This document shows, piece by piece, positions 1 through 14,100 of a stretch of 64,000 bases of DNA (position 1 is the stretch's first letter; each line of letters begins with the position of its first letter). Origin of the DNA: Edolisoma coerulescens (Eukaryota > Chordata > Aves > Passeriformes > Campephagidae); NCBI GenBank assembly GCA_013397115.1, contig VWZW01007169.1, positions 1,232,001 to 1,296,000 of the forward strand, written 5' to 3'. The translations under genes and the position numbers were made by a program. The notes under the pieces are model-generated. The model searched no databases. It had not been told where the DNA came from and saw nothing but the letters and a program-made list of their open reading frames with translations.

Positions 1-3000
1 GCTGATCATTCTGCAAACAATGTTGTAGTACAGCAAGAGAGTTTGAGGAGTTATGTAAACTCAGTCATTGTCAGATATAAAACAATAAAACTATCATCCT
101 GAACAAAAAAAATTTATTAATTAAAAATTATTAAAAATAAATCACACTGATTCTGTGACAATAATATGTTGTGTCTCTTTCCCTCCTCTTTCAATTTGGT
201 ATTGAAAATCACGTGAAGCAACTTGTGCTGGCACTGATTAGACAGACCTGTTTCAAAAGTTTGAAATACACTGGTAAAATGGCACTAAATCCAGTTTTCT
301 TTTGATGACTAGTTTTGGTTAATGATACTTTAAACTGGAAAGAAGCTAGACAAGGTTTTATGGGTCCCTGTTTATCAGAGGGTCTGTTTTCCTCTCTTTG
401 CTTTTAGCAGTGGTAGAACTGTTACTGGGGATCTAAGACTTCCTTGCAAGTTTCAGTTTCTCCATGTTTCTGTTAAAAGTCTCAAATACAGGAGAATTAC
501 CAGCCTCTCTTTGCCTGTGACAGATGTTTTTAATTTAGAACATAACTGATGTAGAGGTAAGGATAAACAGAAGGCCAGAAAGCACCAGTAAGCAAATTTG
601 GAACTTTCAGTAGATGAAATGGTACTGTCAGAGGTGTTTGTTAACAACTCCGTAACAGCATTTACATTTCTGACTTTAAGTAGAAAAAGCAAAAAACTCC
701 AAATCCTTGTATCTCTCAGTGAGAGCAAAATAGACCACACAGGTAGCAATGCCACCTCTGTTATGCAGATCAAAGTGTTCGAAGCAGCTTCCTCTCCCTC
801 TGTTGGCAAAGCTACCAGCATACTTTAGCATGAGGTTGGAATCTGACAAGTTGACATTACATACCATGGCCCAAAGCACCGTGGTTGCATTTGTAATGTT
901 TCAAAGACCAAAAGCACCAGAATGTGTGGAGGGACTTTATCTGAGAGTGACAAAGGCAAGATATTTGGGGTTGACAATGCCAAACCAGTCATAGCTTTAT
1001 GCTAATTATAATGATCATCTAATAAAAATACAGGAGAGAGTCCCTCAGTTATTTTACATCTTCTTTGAAGATGGACTTCTCTATTTATATTGTCCCAAGC
1101 ACAAGTCAGATTCTGTGCTTGCTCAGCTTCCTTCTTAATACCACACAACTCAGGTCCTTCCATATAATGACAAGAAATCACTTCATATTTAACTTCATAC
1201 TACTGCAGCATGGCAAGAAATACAACATAGGCAGAAACGGTTATCTAAGAATCTAAATGCAAAATCTAAAAGCAGGAAGTTATGGAATATTAATTGCATT
1301 CAATCTAATTCAGGTTTTGCATATTATTTTATGTTTACCCACAATACATTATGTCAATGCATACATTTTATTTAAATCCAGTAAGGCTGGCCTTTTTTGC
1401 ATGATAAAAAAGTCATAATAGACCTAAGCATATATCTTATTAAAACTCCCTGTATAAGAAAGCCTGTACAAGACAAAAAGGAAATATTCTTTATACCTTT
1501 TTCCTCTCAGAGGAAAACACTCCAAGATGTTAATGAAATCACATTACGCCATAAAATGCTATTATTCGGAATTGATCTCAGTAAAAAAAGTTACTGGAAT
1601 AACAAAGTTCTACCACTTAGAACACCTTCTTAAAAAACTTATGACATTGCTTCCTATATTTCTTTCCACTCATAACTCATCCAGGGATGTATAGAAACAT
1701 AAATCACAAATACATGCAAATGTATACAAATATTTTAATAGCCAAATGCTACAAAGTTTTCAAATATAATGCTGTATTTAAATTCATGTCCCTAGAGGGA
1801 AAAAAGAAATATCTTCCATGTCTGGCAAGACCCAAGGCCTTTTTTTTAATTGTATCAAAACAGACATTTTCATTTATGTGTTTACATTTCCCTCTCTACA
1901 GGTAACATTTCTACTGCACTGAAGGAGCTGGTCACGTCATGGTGGGATTCCTCAACACATCTGAAGCATGATTTATTCTTTTACTATCGGTCATAAGAAA
2001 TCATAATAGAATCACACTCCTACAGACTGTAGCACACTATGGTAAATGAGATTAAATACAACAAACATAAACAATATGATTAAATAACACTCTGTTCCAA
2101 TCCCACATAGCATAAACCCTGCTTCAGTTGTATTAGAGGATACTGAGAAAACCCCAGTTCCTTCCAGAAGCACTGCTCTACAAGTACTGGGCTGTGGCTG
2201 TCGGGACGTGTCTGAACTGCTGATTGTCGCAGGACAGAATGCAATGCCTCATGCTCAGGGTAGGAAGACCTTTTGAGTAATACAGGAGTTGGATTACACC
2301 TAATTTGTCACCAATTTTTGTCCTACCACAAGAAGCCTCTTCTAGAAGAGGATATGTAATTTCCTGGCTTTTCTAAGATGCCAAACAAATATTTCAAAAA
2401 GGTGCTAGATAGCCACTGAGAACATTCCTGTAAACATAGCCCGTATTTTTTGCTTTTCTTAGAAGTGCTAGTACCCGAATTTTGGATGTGTCTTGATTCC
2501 ACACTGTGACAAGCCCAGGCACGTTGCAGGCCTCACCCCTTCACTCTATAATTTCCCTGGAACAGAAGACAAAAGGTACATCTCAAAGCAGTCACAGCAT
2601 GTGATGAGTACAGGAATGGATACTGGTGTAGATGACAGGACATCAAGATCCACAATATGCTCCAGTGCACATCAAAAGGTAAGTCAGATGTAGGCAAAAA
2701 GACTGTGGAATGAGTATTTATGTATCTTTCCATTCATACCTTTTTGAAACATTTTATTAGATTAAATGATTAGAGGCTGAGAAAGTATTCTAGGAAAGCA
2801 TCACTATGGATTGCTGTGCTCTTTCATGTTTTCACTTGACATCTACTTTGCCACTAGCTGATCCTGGAGAAAATATTAGTTTGACTCTGTACATGGCCAC
2901 ACAGTCTTCTGTTCATGAAACAGGGGTGGGAAGTATGTTTGGAACCAGTAACAATTTTGCACTTAGGAAGAAAACCTTCAGAAAATGGGAACACTTTTCC

Positions 3001-6000
3001 ACCTGTATACTTTGATTTGCAAGGAAATGAAAGGCAGTGATAAATCCTAAGCAAATATTAGAGATCATCAATATTTAGAGAAGAAGAAACAAATGCTTTC
3101 TTGAAATTTGTAAGGCTGCAGTCAGAAGAAGAGATTAAGTATTCCAGAACAACCACAGTTTTAGCTTTTAGGCCTAAATTAATCCCACCAGTTGTCACTG
3201 TTTGCTAAGAGATCTGTCAGGAAGTCAGCCATCCTGGTATGTCTCTACAATCAACAAAAAATATATACACCTACAAAATGTAGTGAACTGAATTATCTGC
3301 TGAATTCATCTGTCTCTTTCCAATAGTAGAGGGAGCAGAAAGTGACTTGCCTCCCACTTAACACCTTCAGCTGTGGTTTCAGTTTGGGCAGCAGGGCTGT
3401 TTCAGCCACCAGGGCTCAGCTCTGCTGTGTCTTCCACGGCCATTCAGGCTCCTATGAGCGTTTGTGCAGCTGAACAGTGAATTGGCCTGGGGACTTGTTG
3501 TGGATGGAGAGGAAAGGAAAAAAGGTTGTTTTTCAGCTAGACATATTTCCCAATGGGTTCACCATGCAGCTGCAGGATAGTTTTACAGACAACTAAAGGA
3601 ATGATAGAGAAATGGGAAAAGGCAGCTAAGGAAAGATGAAAAGGACACAGACTGCTTAGGCTGGCATATTGGAAACTCAGCTTCAATTAAGGTCAAGAGT
3701 CAACAGCACAGCAGCCTTTAAGTTTTCTGACACAGACCAAAAATATCGGAGCCCCATTATTCAAATCACTGATCCACTATTAAATTTATTCTGCTGGGCT
3801 GAAGTGGTTTAACAATTTTGAATGTTTATTTTCCTACTGATTAGCTAATGCTGCTCACAAATCAGTTATCCGAGTCACTTTCCTATCCCTGGCTGCCATA
3901 AGGACGGTGTAAAAGCATCAAGCTAGTGAACTTTGTATTGTGTACTCTGCCTAATTCAACAGATATGTGATCATGTGCACATGTTTCATCCAGCTTTCAT
4001 GTGTTGCTGAGCATTATGGCAATGCCCAGATCTCAGTATTAATTACTGTGGAAACACAGCCCAAGTAGCTAGAGTTAGACAGGATGAATCCAAATCTTAG
4101 TGTACTGAGACATGTCCTGTTCAAAGTAGTTTCAGAACCAAGATAACATTTTAGAAACCAGAAAACTTTTTCACAAAAACACCCCAAATTTAATTTCACT
4201 TTTAATCCTGTGAAAATGCTTACTTATTAAAGTGACTTATCACTTGAAGCACTCTCTGGAAACTGTTGAGCCAGCACCAAATACAATGTTGTTGTTTAAA
4301 GCTCAAAATAACAGCAAACAGAATAAGATAGCCTTTGCTCTGTTCCAGTAAGTACATTAGTAGGACATTAGCATTTATTTAACAGAATAAAAAATTTAAG
4401 AAGTTTTCTCTAATGTCTGACTACAGTGAAGTTCAGTGCTGGAAAACAAGCATTTCAGTGTAACTGATTAGGCACTTTGCTCCTAGACACAGCATTCTGT
4501 CAAAGACAGACACAAAGCAAAACCATGTCATAATAGGCTGGAGACCAGATAACAACCATTAGTCCCTACTGTGAAAACAAACCAGTCTGCACTCTCATGT
4601 ATGACTGACTGAACTGATCTGTTTTCAGCCTTCCCAGAAATCCTTAATACAATAGGCAAAGCTACTCAGGATGCAAATATCCTGGTGTAAACAGAACTTG
4701 GAGATCAATGTGTCTGTATTTTTTTCAAGCACATAATTCCAATATACATTTAATTATCATTAGCCAAAATGCAACAGTGAGTGGAAACGTTGCTCAAGAT
4801 AAATGCCCATAAAAATATGAACCAGCACTAATTTTATTAGAATTTAGCTTAAAGAGTTCTAGCAATTAATTGCCAAAAAGAAAAAAAACAAAACCCAAAT
4901 ACCATCATGCTGTCACTTTGCAAAAATCTGTGTCTGGAGAACAAAAAAACCCAACCCCCCCCCCAAAAACCAAACCAAACCAAAAATATACACACACCAT
5001 TTTAGAAAGAAAATTTTTGACTCAAATTCATATTTGCTGAAGTCATCAGCAATACATCAAGATTTGATGTCAGATCAACATATCTGAATCTGAAAAATCA
5101 TGAGTTGGAACATTCTGGTTAGTTGAATGAAATGTTGCATAACTATCTATAAATCAATTTACCACATGAATGACAGTTTGAACAGTCCTTTCCTCTGAAA
5201 AACAGTGCTGCATTGACAACTGTAACACATTCCACACTCCAGTACCTGAAAAGATTACGAAATACAGTCCCCATGCACATGAAAACAGATACCAATTGAA
5301 ACACATCCAGTTTCACTGCAATCATCAACTGAAATAATTTCCTAATCTGTCCACAGTAGCAGTTACAAAAACGTCATATTTACATCCATATTTTAAGATA
5401 GTCAAACCTATGAGCCATAGAAGCTGTGTAATTGTTAAACCAATATTGAACTTGTCAGAAAACATTGAGGAAATATACTGACCTCCTTATACACAATCAG
5501 TTCTAGTCTCTTCTGAAAACTTAACAGCTAAACACATTTTATGAATATTCAATTTCTACACATGGTCCAAAAGTCTTATCTCGACCAAGAGAATGTAGAA
5601 GCAGGATTGTTAACCAAGCAACTAACTCCTTCACATTAAATTTGTAAAAGCCTTAGACAGTGATCTGAAGAATAATTGGGCAGAATGCATAATACTTGTA
5701 TCTCATTATCTTGTGAACAATTCTCAAAATACCCAGTACAACAAGTCATAGTTGAAAAACTTCTCAATATATGCTTTCACACAGACTAGAATGTCTTACA
5801 GGACTTGTTCCAACTCTCATGAACTTGAGTTGAATTTTGATACTGAGCTGATAAAACAACAAATGATGCCGTGATCAAGTCTTAATTCATAGCAAAGTCC
5901 CTAATGAAAAAGAAGAGTCAGAACTGTGTAAGCACTCTTCCTCTCCTCAGTAAGGATGAGGTGAGATGTACACAAATTAGCTTGGCTTAGACCTTCTGAT

Positions 6001-6383
6001 ATGATCTTTCCACATGAGGAAGACGTTTGTGACACAGACTTCCATCAATTATGGTATGTTAATATTACTTTGTTTTGTTAAACTGAAGACTGTGAGAGCA
6101 ATAGAAACAAAAATGAAAGAGGAGCCTTTTCTAAATGAGAATGTTTATAAAAAATACAGAGTATGTTATTTTGTAAACCCATGCCAAAATATGGATATTT
6201 AATTTTTGTTAAGCTAATGTTTAACTATTCCTCTTATTGTCTGTGTAAAGTACCCCGGTGATTTTCATTCAGAGCAGTATCCCAGGCTGAATCAGGGTAT
6301 TTGTTTATCATCCTTTGTGACAGAGAAGCTCAGGTTGCCTTAGCTCATCCATTGGTCTTTAGGAGACAACACAGAACTCTTAC
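1..6383. other. non-coding stretch, probable intron downstream of the SAM exons
   Basis: This is AT-rich sequence without any exon I can support on either strand. The open frames are short, start at non-ATG codons or lack splice-site context. If the SAM exons belong to BCAR3, this is the intron leading to its SH2-coding exons, which lie outside the window. A plus-strand GT donor-like string follows an open frame near 2680, but no acceptor or homology supports an exon. Simple A/C-rich sequence occurs at about 4940-4985. Confidence 0.5.
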
Positions 6384-6498
6384 CTCTCTTTTGTTTTACC
6401 TCCTGAAGCAGCAGGATATTGGAAATGAGGTGTGTTCGGTGGCCTTGATCTTCAATTCCCAGTTTTCTAAGATCAACTTCCGTAAGATGGAATAAGTC
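6384..6498 (-). CDS. BCAR3: SAM-domain exon, second half (probable 5' coding exon of BCAR3)
   Basis: The minus-strand exon is bounded by an AG acceptor (6499-6500) and a GT donor (6382-6383, AGAG|GTAAGAG). It opens in phase 0 with DLFHLTEVDLRKLGIEDQGH and continues through an HLISNILLLQE-type helix, the classic second half of a SAM domain (LT..DL..LGI...GHR..L...I..L). It joins in frame to the exon at 8061-8175, which supplies SAM helices 1-2. With this donor the exon leaves 38 codons plus one base. An alternative in-frame donor exists at 6398-6399 (exon end 6400, phase 0). SAM domains mediate protein oligomerisation or scaffolding. The BCAR3 assignment rests only on conserved gene order; the SAM call rests on the sequence. 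Confidence 0.7.
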
Positions 6499-8060
6499 CT
6501 GTAGCAAATGCCAGAGTAAGGAAAATATTATACTATTAATTAATGAATTATACTATTAATACAGGAGAATTCAAGTGTCTTTCAGATACGTTTGCTGTTT
6601 CTGATACCATAAGCTACGTAACAGCAAATGTAAGTATATTTATATTTTATATGAAGCCCCCATGTCATGATAAGATACGTCATTGAAGGAATGAGGTATT
6701 TTTCTTTTAAAACATTAATTCATTGTCTCCCAGTTTTTTCTCAAAACAAATCTGGTCAAGTTAGCTGGAGAGTTTCTAAAAACTATGACACTTTTGACTA
6801 AAAAAAAAAAATCCCCAAAAGTGCTAGTATGCCAATTGCACTGAAACAAATGAAGGAAGATAAATCTCAGCATGAACTGATGCGATTTTAGAAAGGAAGG
6901 TTTTGTATAATGGAGAGGATATTCACTGTAATAAGAGATAACATGAGTTGTGACACTGTTTTGAAGAATAAGAATTTCCATATAATGCATTTGGGTAATC
7001 AAACCTGAACAGTTCTCTTTTAATCCACCTTCTCTTCAAAAATTCATTACTATTTTGCTTTCAAAATAAGCTGCTGAATAACTCCAGACATTATTTATAA
7101 GTCAGTACAGAATTTCAATTCGATGTTGGTTTATAAGTAGGTACAAAGCTTCATTTGATGATGAAAACTTTCAGAGCAAATAGAAAATACATCAAAATAT
7201 ATTTCTTTATATTTTTACTGTTCTGTATTTTCACTGTAAATAAGATCAAGAGAGGTACATAAAATACACAGTATTTTGTTAGTAGCAAGTCATGTTACTG
7301 AAAGTGGCCTTTTCTAATGGAGATTTGCAATTTGGACCCTGAAACACAAAATGAGATTGATTGACTGTGTAAATAATAAGACAATTGACACAGAATTTCT
7401 AGTGTGAACCACTGTTTTTGAAACTAATTTTAAAGGCTTTCTTTCAAACAAAACCCACTTCAAAAGCCTGACATTATTTGCTTTAGACTGAATAGTGCTC
7501 TAATTACTGAAAGGCTCAATTTCTTAAGTCACTAGCTAACACTGTTTTAAAAGAAAAAAAAGTTCTGTTGGAGAACTTCAGTCGTGCCTGAGAAGGTAAT
7601 ATTCTTTCTCAAATGATAACTCATATGTAACTAATGACATGGAAGTAGGAGTGGAATAATTATTACTTCTAATTTATTCCTTTCTGGGTTTGCCCAAATG
7701 CAAAAGTTGGTGCTAATGTTGAATTCACATTTCAGTAGAAAGGATTTTTCAGCTTTGGCAACAATGACAGAGGGTCCCACTGCTTTTCTCAAAGACCCGA
7801 CATCCTTCTCCCAAATCCCAAAATCATCCTCCAAGAAAAACCACAAGGGAGTACAAATGCGATATGCCTGCACTTCAGCAACAAGTTTGTAAGAAGGAAC
7901 ACAACTAAGATTGTTGTTAACTCCAGCAGTGATTAGTAGATGCTCCGGGTAACACAATGGGAACGTTTATAGATACATTTTCGTTGTGATTTTTTTAGTA
8001 GCTTTAAAGATCTTACTTAACATTTTCTCAAGAATTTTATTAAAAAAGGACAATTCTCAC
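6499..8060 (-). other. intron between the two SAM exons
   Basis: This 1.56-kb intron has GT (8059-8060) and AG (6499-6500) ends and splits the SAM domain in phase 0, right after the YDGIE segment. It is AT-rich. A short imperfect direct duplication lies at 7094-7160. I see no other exon in it. Confidence 0.65.
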
Positions 8061-8175
8061 CTCTATACCATCATATTGTTCAAAGAGCGTGCAATACTCT
8101 GCAAGACCAAGCTGGGCCAGCCAGTTAGAAATGGGTAGATACTTCATTTTCTGTTCCCTCCCAATGCCTGTGACT
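8061..8175 (-). CDS. BCAR3: SAM-domain exon, first half with the likely start codon (probable BCAR3 5' exon)
   Basis: The exon runs from an AG acceptor (CTG on the plus strand at 8176-8178) to a strong GAG|GTGAGA donor at 8059-8060. A favourable ATG (A at -3) at 8147 opens 29 codons, beginning MKYLPISNWLAQLGLAEYCT and ending in FEQYDGIE. This is typical of SAM helices 1-2 (WL..LGL..Y...F...DGIE). The 28 bases upstream would be 5'UTR, unless the frame, which is open, continues into an unseen upstream exon. It splices in phase 0 to the exon at 6384-6498. The product would be a SAM-containing cytoplasmic scaffold. The neighbours DNTTIP2 and GCLM on the same strand match human 1p22, where BCAR3 is next. 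I cannot confirm from memory that annotated BCAR3 isoforms start with SAM. Confidence 0.7.
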
Positions 8176-11100
8176 CTGAAAAACAAAACCAAATTACAAA
8201 TAACATTGCTTAGGAATGTTAAATGACTGAACTAAGAAAGCACTTCATAACAGGCAAGTTTCACTATTTTGGCCAAAGAGATTAACACTTTCTTGGCTGC
8301 ACGGTAAGAGGTAGTTATCTGTGCATTAAGATTTTTACATTTAATTAACTGTTTCTTTGTAATCCTCATAGAAGGGAATACTGAAGACTATATTGTGTTT
8401 AGCTTTTGCAGGTGAATTAATCTTTTAGAAGATGAATCAACAGAGTCACTTGATACTGCAGTATCAATTAAAATATACTCAGCCTTTGCATTCAAAGAAC
8501 GTTTCTCAATGTGCTCATTCAGTGATAATGTCATTCTTCTTACATGTGTGACACATATGAAAAAATGCATTACATGAAGAAGAATAGCAAAAGGAGTAGT
8601 GTTTTCTGTAAGAATGTGAAGGATGTGAACGAAACTGCGTTCTCTGTAAGACAGTCAAAATGACTAAGATTCTGTGGTGGGTGTTTGTCCAAGGTGGGAA
8701 CATAGCTAAAGTCAACCTGCTACAGAGTATTTATAAGGAAAAAAGCAACTGAAAGATTTTTACAGTTTGCTTTCCATCATGTCATCTGAATTTGAGTTAT
8801 CTGTAAGTTAGAATATTCTTCGTTACTTTTTTCCCCAGTTGCTAAGATGAAATAAAAGATAGCCTTTAAGATGGACACATGATAGACATCAGAAGATAAA
8901 AGACACACAAAATACTCTCCTGCTACCACTGCTCTATGTAAGCAGTTATGCAAGATCTGCACAGACAAATACTTAAACTTCCAAGAATTGCTGAGTTTCT
9001 GAAGACACTTCTATGTGCAAGTTTGAGCATAGCCTAAATCAATTCAAGGATGCCCAGTTCTAAATCTGTAACTTGTGGTCTGAATGTTTCTTGTCAGAAC
9101 ACTGATGCCAGAAGCAGGAAATGCTCATGTTCGACACCTAGTGCACTTAATGGTATATTTTTGTTATTTTTTTTTATTTTTAGTTGAAGATATTTCTGTC
9201 ATCTATACTTCAGGAAAAGTACTTGCTCATTAGCTCTGGATAAACCAACTGTAATTATGAGTTTTCAGCTACAAACTACATGTTCTAACACATCTGCCTA
9301 CTCTGAACACACAAGAAGCTGCCCCAAAGGCTGACATGTTATGGTCAGCAAAGAGCTAGTGTTGCTTTCTGTCAGATGGGGAAAGCCATTTAGCATTTTC
9401 ATAATTCTTGGAACACTAGAAAAATTTTGATGTCTTTCTTTCTTTTTTTTTTTNAAACCTAAAAATACTGTTCCGCAGAAAGATAGGCCACGGTAGCAGC
9501 GTTACCTGTATTAAAGTACAATACATTCCTAGAAATATTTTAAAAGCATTTCAGTTAGAACAGCAACTGTTAGTAATACACAAAATGTTTTGGACCAGAC
9601 ATTATTTTGGAAGCCTCTGTGAATTTTGCCTCAGTGCTCAACCTTGGAAAAAGCCAAAACGGTTACACTTCAGAGACACATACACTGTTACACTGTGGAA
9701 GCTATAATTCTGGAATTTGTCACTCCATAGTCTATTAAAGCACAAACCTGCTAATTTGCAAGTCACATTGTGAAATCCCTTTATTGTCCATTGCAATACT
9801 CTGTTATATTATTTGCTTTGTTGCAGGTTTTTCATTATTGTAAAAATATTGCAGGCTGTGGGTGATGAGTACACAGCTAAAGAATGGTGGCGTTCCAGTA
9901 ACTAAGAGTATCTTGTGGAATAACATTGACCAGAAAATATCCACATTTAATTGACACACCACAAAAAAATTTCCTTTAGGAATGTTAAAGCCACAGAGAA
10001 CATTCTTATGTGAGGTGAGGACAAGCTCAGCCACTGACATCTTTCATCTATTGGCTTGCTTTAAACAGGTACTTTCAGATTGCAAGATGGTCAGCATGAA
10101 GGGCATATGACTCTCAGAGAGACAAAAGGAAAAACACAGCTAGTTGGTTAAAACATAAATAAAACCATGGACAAATACCTCTTTTCTGGTTCGTACATTT
10201 TAAAGTAAGAGACTTCAAATTTGTTGTCATAAAGGAGCTTGTTTTTAAAACTGCTTAACAACTTCACTAAGAATGTATTTTTTAAGACTACAAATTTTAT
10301 ATTTAACTGTGAATACTTAAGATTCCATATTAGTACATGACAATTAAAAAAAATATCAACAATAACTGCTAGAAAGTCATCACACCATCCCAGAACAAAA
10401 GGAAATTCTGCACTAAGCATTAAAGGAATCCCAGAATTTCCACAGAGCAACATTCTCTTTAAAAATACATTGATAAACAGTGGCTATCTGATCTTACTTG
10501 GCCAGCTGCATTTGCTCTGTTATTAATTTATACCAAAAAAACCCCAAACCAACAAATAAATGCAAACCAAAATAACAATACCCCTGTTCTCCAAACCCCC
10601 AGACGAAACAAAATTCATGCAGAAAATCTTGTTACCCTTGTATGACAAGATACTAAGAAATACAAGATGCATTGCTTTCAAATATACTGCAATTACACTT
10701 TTGAATGGGATTATTTATGGCACACTTTTACATGCTATTAAGTCTTTGCTAACACCTCGGTACACTTACCCTTTTTGTTTTAATGAAAAATTTGTTCTTA
10801 CAGCTGAAGGAGAAAAAAATGCCCTTTCTCTCACAAGGTAACTAATTGCCTTTATGATCTTTCTGCTAATGGTAGTTTTGGCGAATAAACTCAAACAACT
10901 CTTATTTAACCAATATTAATGACACTGTTCATTGGATGCAGGGTACAGCCTAGTGGTCACAACTCAAGATATATTCATAGCTTCATCAAGGTTAAGAGTA
11001 AAACAGAATTGCAAAATAAACTGCAAAAACCACTAAATATATCATTATGGGATGTGGTTGTAGGCAGAGGGAGTTTCCTATTGTTCTTCTACTTTTACAC

Positions 11101-14100
11101 CATTTATTTTTATCTCTGAAAACAGGATTAATTTTTCCTTAGGGCAGGTAATGCCAACCTTTTTTAAGATGCAAAATATGATTATGAACACACTGGCAAA
11201 GTGTGTGGCAGATCTTGGGCACATATTTTTTCCCTACTAAGAAATGAATATCCTTGCTTTCCAGAGAAAGGAGGGGAAGAAAAACATAAATGACAGCATG
11301 TATTGCAGACAAATACAAGATCTCTGTTCTGTTTATCTATTCTAAACACTGTCAGTTCCTGTACATCTGAGGACCTGCAAAAAGAGATCATCATAGGTTT
11401 AGTCAGGTCACCAGAGTTTTGTGGGTTAGAACCACTAAGGCTGCACGACTTGCTTCTATTTATTCAGTTAGACTTCTGTTATTACTTAACAAGCACAAGA
11501 GTGAAGGTATTCTGGACTCCTTATGTGGAAGGTCTTGCAGAACTATCCACATAATTTATACCATTTCAGGGGTTTTCCCACAAAAATAAACAATTTAAAT
11601 CCAACCTAGGTTTGTATCATTCTATTTCTGAACACCACCTGTTCTGAGGCTTTTATGAAATCAAGTTACTACTAAAAAGTTATGAAATTAGTAATAAAGG
11701 GAGATTCCTAGCCTGGCTCTCTGATCTACTGAGCTGAAGTTTTACTTCAGAGTGCTTTCCTGCATTCTCTCTCACAGTTGAAGTCATGCATATTGGGGCA
11801 CACGTGACACAAATGCACAGAGAAAGGTGTTTTATACGTAGCTTTTAAATCCAATTGTTCACACTACAATGTTTTACTATACTGATAAATCATTACTTCA
11901 TTCCTCTGTCCCAGTATCCCAGAACCATTAAAATATGCTGCTGCTGACGTTGGCTTGTTATACTTCAAACACAAGGTGAGTGAAATGTAACACCAGATTC
12001 TTACTTCAGCTATGGTTTTGCCAAATTAGCATCACTGTAATTTTTTAAAAGCGTGTATATGTGTTGGACAAAGGCACCAAGACTGAGTAACTCCGAATCA
12101 CTTTGTGATTACAGTAAGTATTCCAGGCACAGTAATTCATGCTCCTTTTTCAGTCTCCCTTTGGGATTCAGGCAGTAATACGACAAAGATCAAGCCACAT
12201 ATCATGGTGTAATCCTGTCCTCAACAAAAGTACTCATGTGAGTCAGCAGAGCCAGCAATTTCATCTCATCTAGAAAGTAATTTCCCTTATTGTGCCTTTT
12301 CTATTTCAGCAAAATTGACTTGGATTGTACTTCCAAATTAAAACTAGCCTCCTGCTGTGACAAAGTAATTTATTAGGATAAATTGATTTATTGGACAGCT
12401 GCCCAAGTAAGTTTTCTTAAGGCTTTTAATCACTTGAACTTGGCATGCTTTCCTAACTTGAATGAAAGGCCCATCAGTTTTGTTTTCAGATAGACTCTGA
12501 TGTACTTCCATTTCAGATGTACCTTTATCTTTTTCTGCCGTTAGTGAAATCAACAAACCGTCTAAATTACAGCCTCAATAAATCTGACCTTCCCATGCAA
12601 CATCATGTACACCTCAGGTCCTGTGTTGTGGCACTGAGTCATAACATTGACCAAAGGTCTGTCCCCTTTGCTGATCACAATTATTTATGCTTTACTAAGC
12701 AATTCATTCAGGACTGTTGTATTGCAATACACGTTTGAATGGCAGAAAGTTTCTGCCGTTGGAGTGCCAGTTTCTGAATGCTGTAGAATGAAAAACTAAA
12801 AAAATTGGAAGTAGTTGTGAAGTTTGTGATGCCACCTCTCAGAGATTTTACCATCTTAATACAAAAGAACTACCTCTTCTTTTGCAGCCCAGGTCATAAT
12901 TCTATTTCTCCTCTCTCTTCTTTAAACAATTCGCCAAGTGTAAGACATGTTGTAAGTAGTACAGGTAATTTTCCAAAATACACAGATTTACATCTTAAGA
13001 CAGTAAATTTGTGTATTTTGGAAACATCTCAAAAGATAACTGTTTTATAAAAGGAATACTAAATGCAGAGTGGGAAAGCCAGAAGATATCAGTCAATGAT
13101 CCCAAAGCTTGTTTCATCTCCATGGAAGTGTTAACATTTTAGTGAGAAAAGTAACTTTCTTCTCTGAGTTTTGTTTCTACAGTAATGGTAATTTGCCATA
13201 ATTTCCGTGACACTTGTTCTAGCCTACTGCCTTAAATAAATTTTCCAGTTAAGAATTGGACAAGGTTCTCCTAACCTAATCAAGCTATGGGGTGGTAATG
13301 CACTTATTGAAGTCTATCATAAAGCTGAGCCCATCTTTTCTGCTAGCAAAGAGGGAAGGGCACCTGCAAGACAGGGCAAGAGACAGAAGCAGCAGAAATA
13401 CCTGAAAAGCAATCCACCAGCAGAACCAAAGTGTCAGACACTGATCAAACAAATACTGGTACTGTGCACTAGTCAGTCCAGAGAAAGCACTTATTGGGCC
13501 AAGGACTGTGGCTAAAAGGAGTTGGAAACTAGAACCAAAACTTCCTTCCTCTCTGTATTCACAGGAACAGAGCTTGGTACGTTGCATATAAACTGGATGA
13601 CATCACAAGTAGATGATCACCATTCTTTTTCTCAGATAGGAACAATATGCAAAACCTTGACATTTTGGTTAACTCTGCATGAAAAGCAATAATAGGTGAT
13701 AATTACTCGTTGTGTAATAATTAGTACAATCAGATTTCAACTCTAGACTTCCACAAAAAAGAAATCTTACAAGGGAAGAACTACCTAAGTAAGAAAATTT
13801 CATAGATGGGAATGTGACCTATGTTGAAACCTCATGCTCAGGGCATCAAGGGTGAAGAGGGAAAAAGAAAGCATAAGAACATAATGTAAAAAAATGCTTA
13901 TGTTCTTACAGTGATGATGGTTTAATGAAGAAATAAAAGTGATCACAGTAGTACCTCTGATAAATCCCTGTTATAACATGTAGAAAACACACACGAAAAT
14001 AATGAAAAAAGATGTGAGAGAGACTTGACCTGGCAGAGAAAGTTACCCAGAGGAAGGGGCTGTTATTTCAAGTCAACTCAGGTGTCTTCTTTCCTTCACT

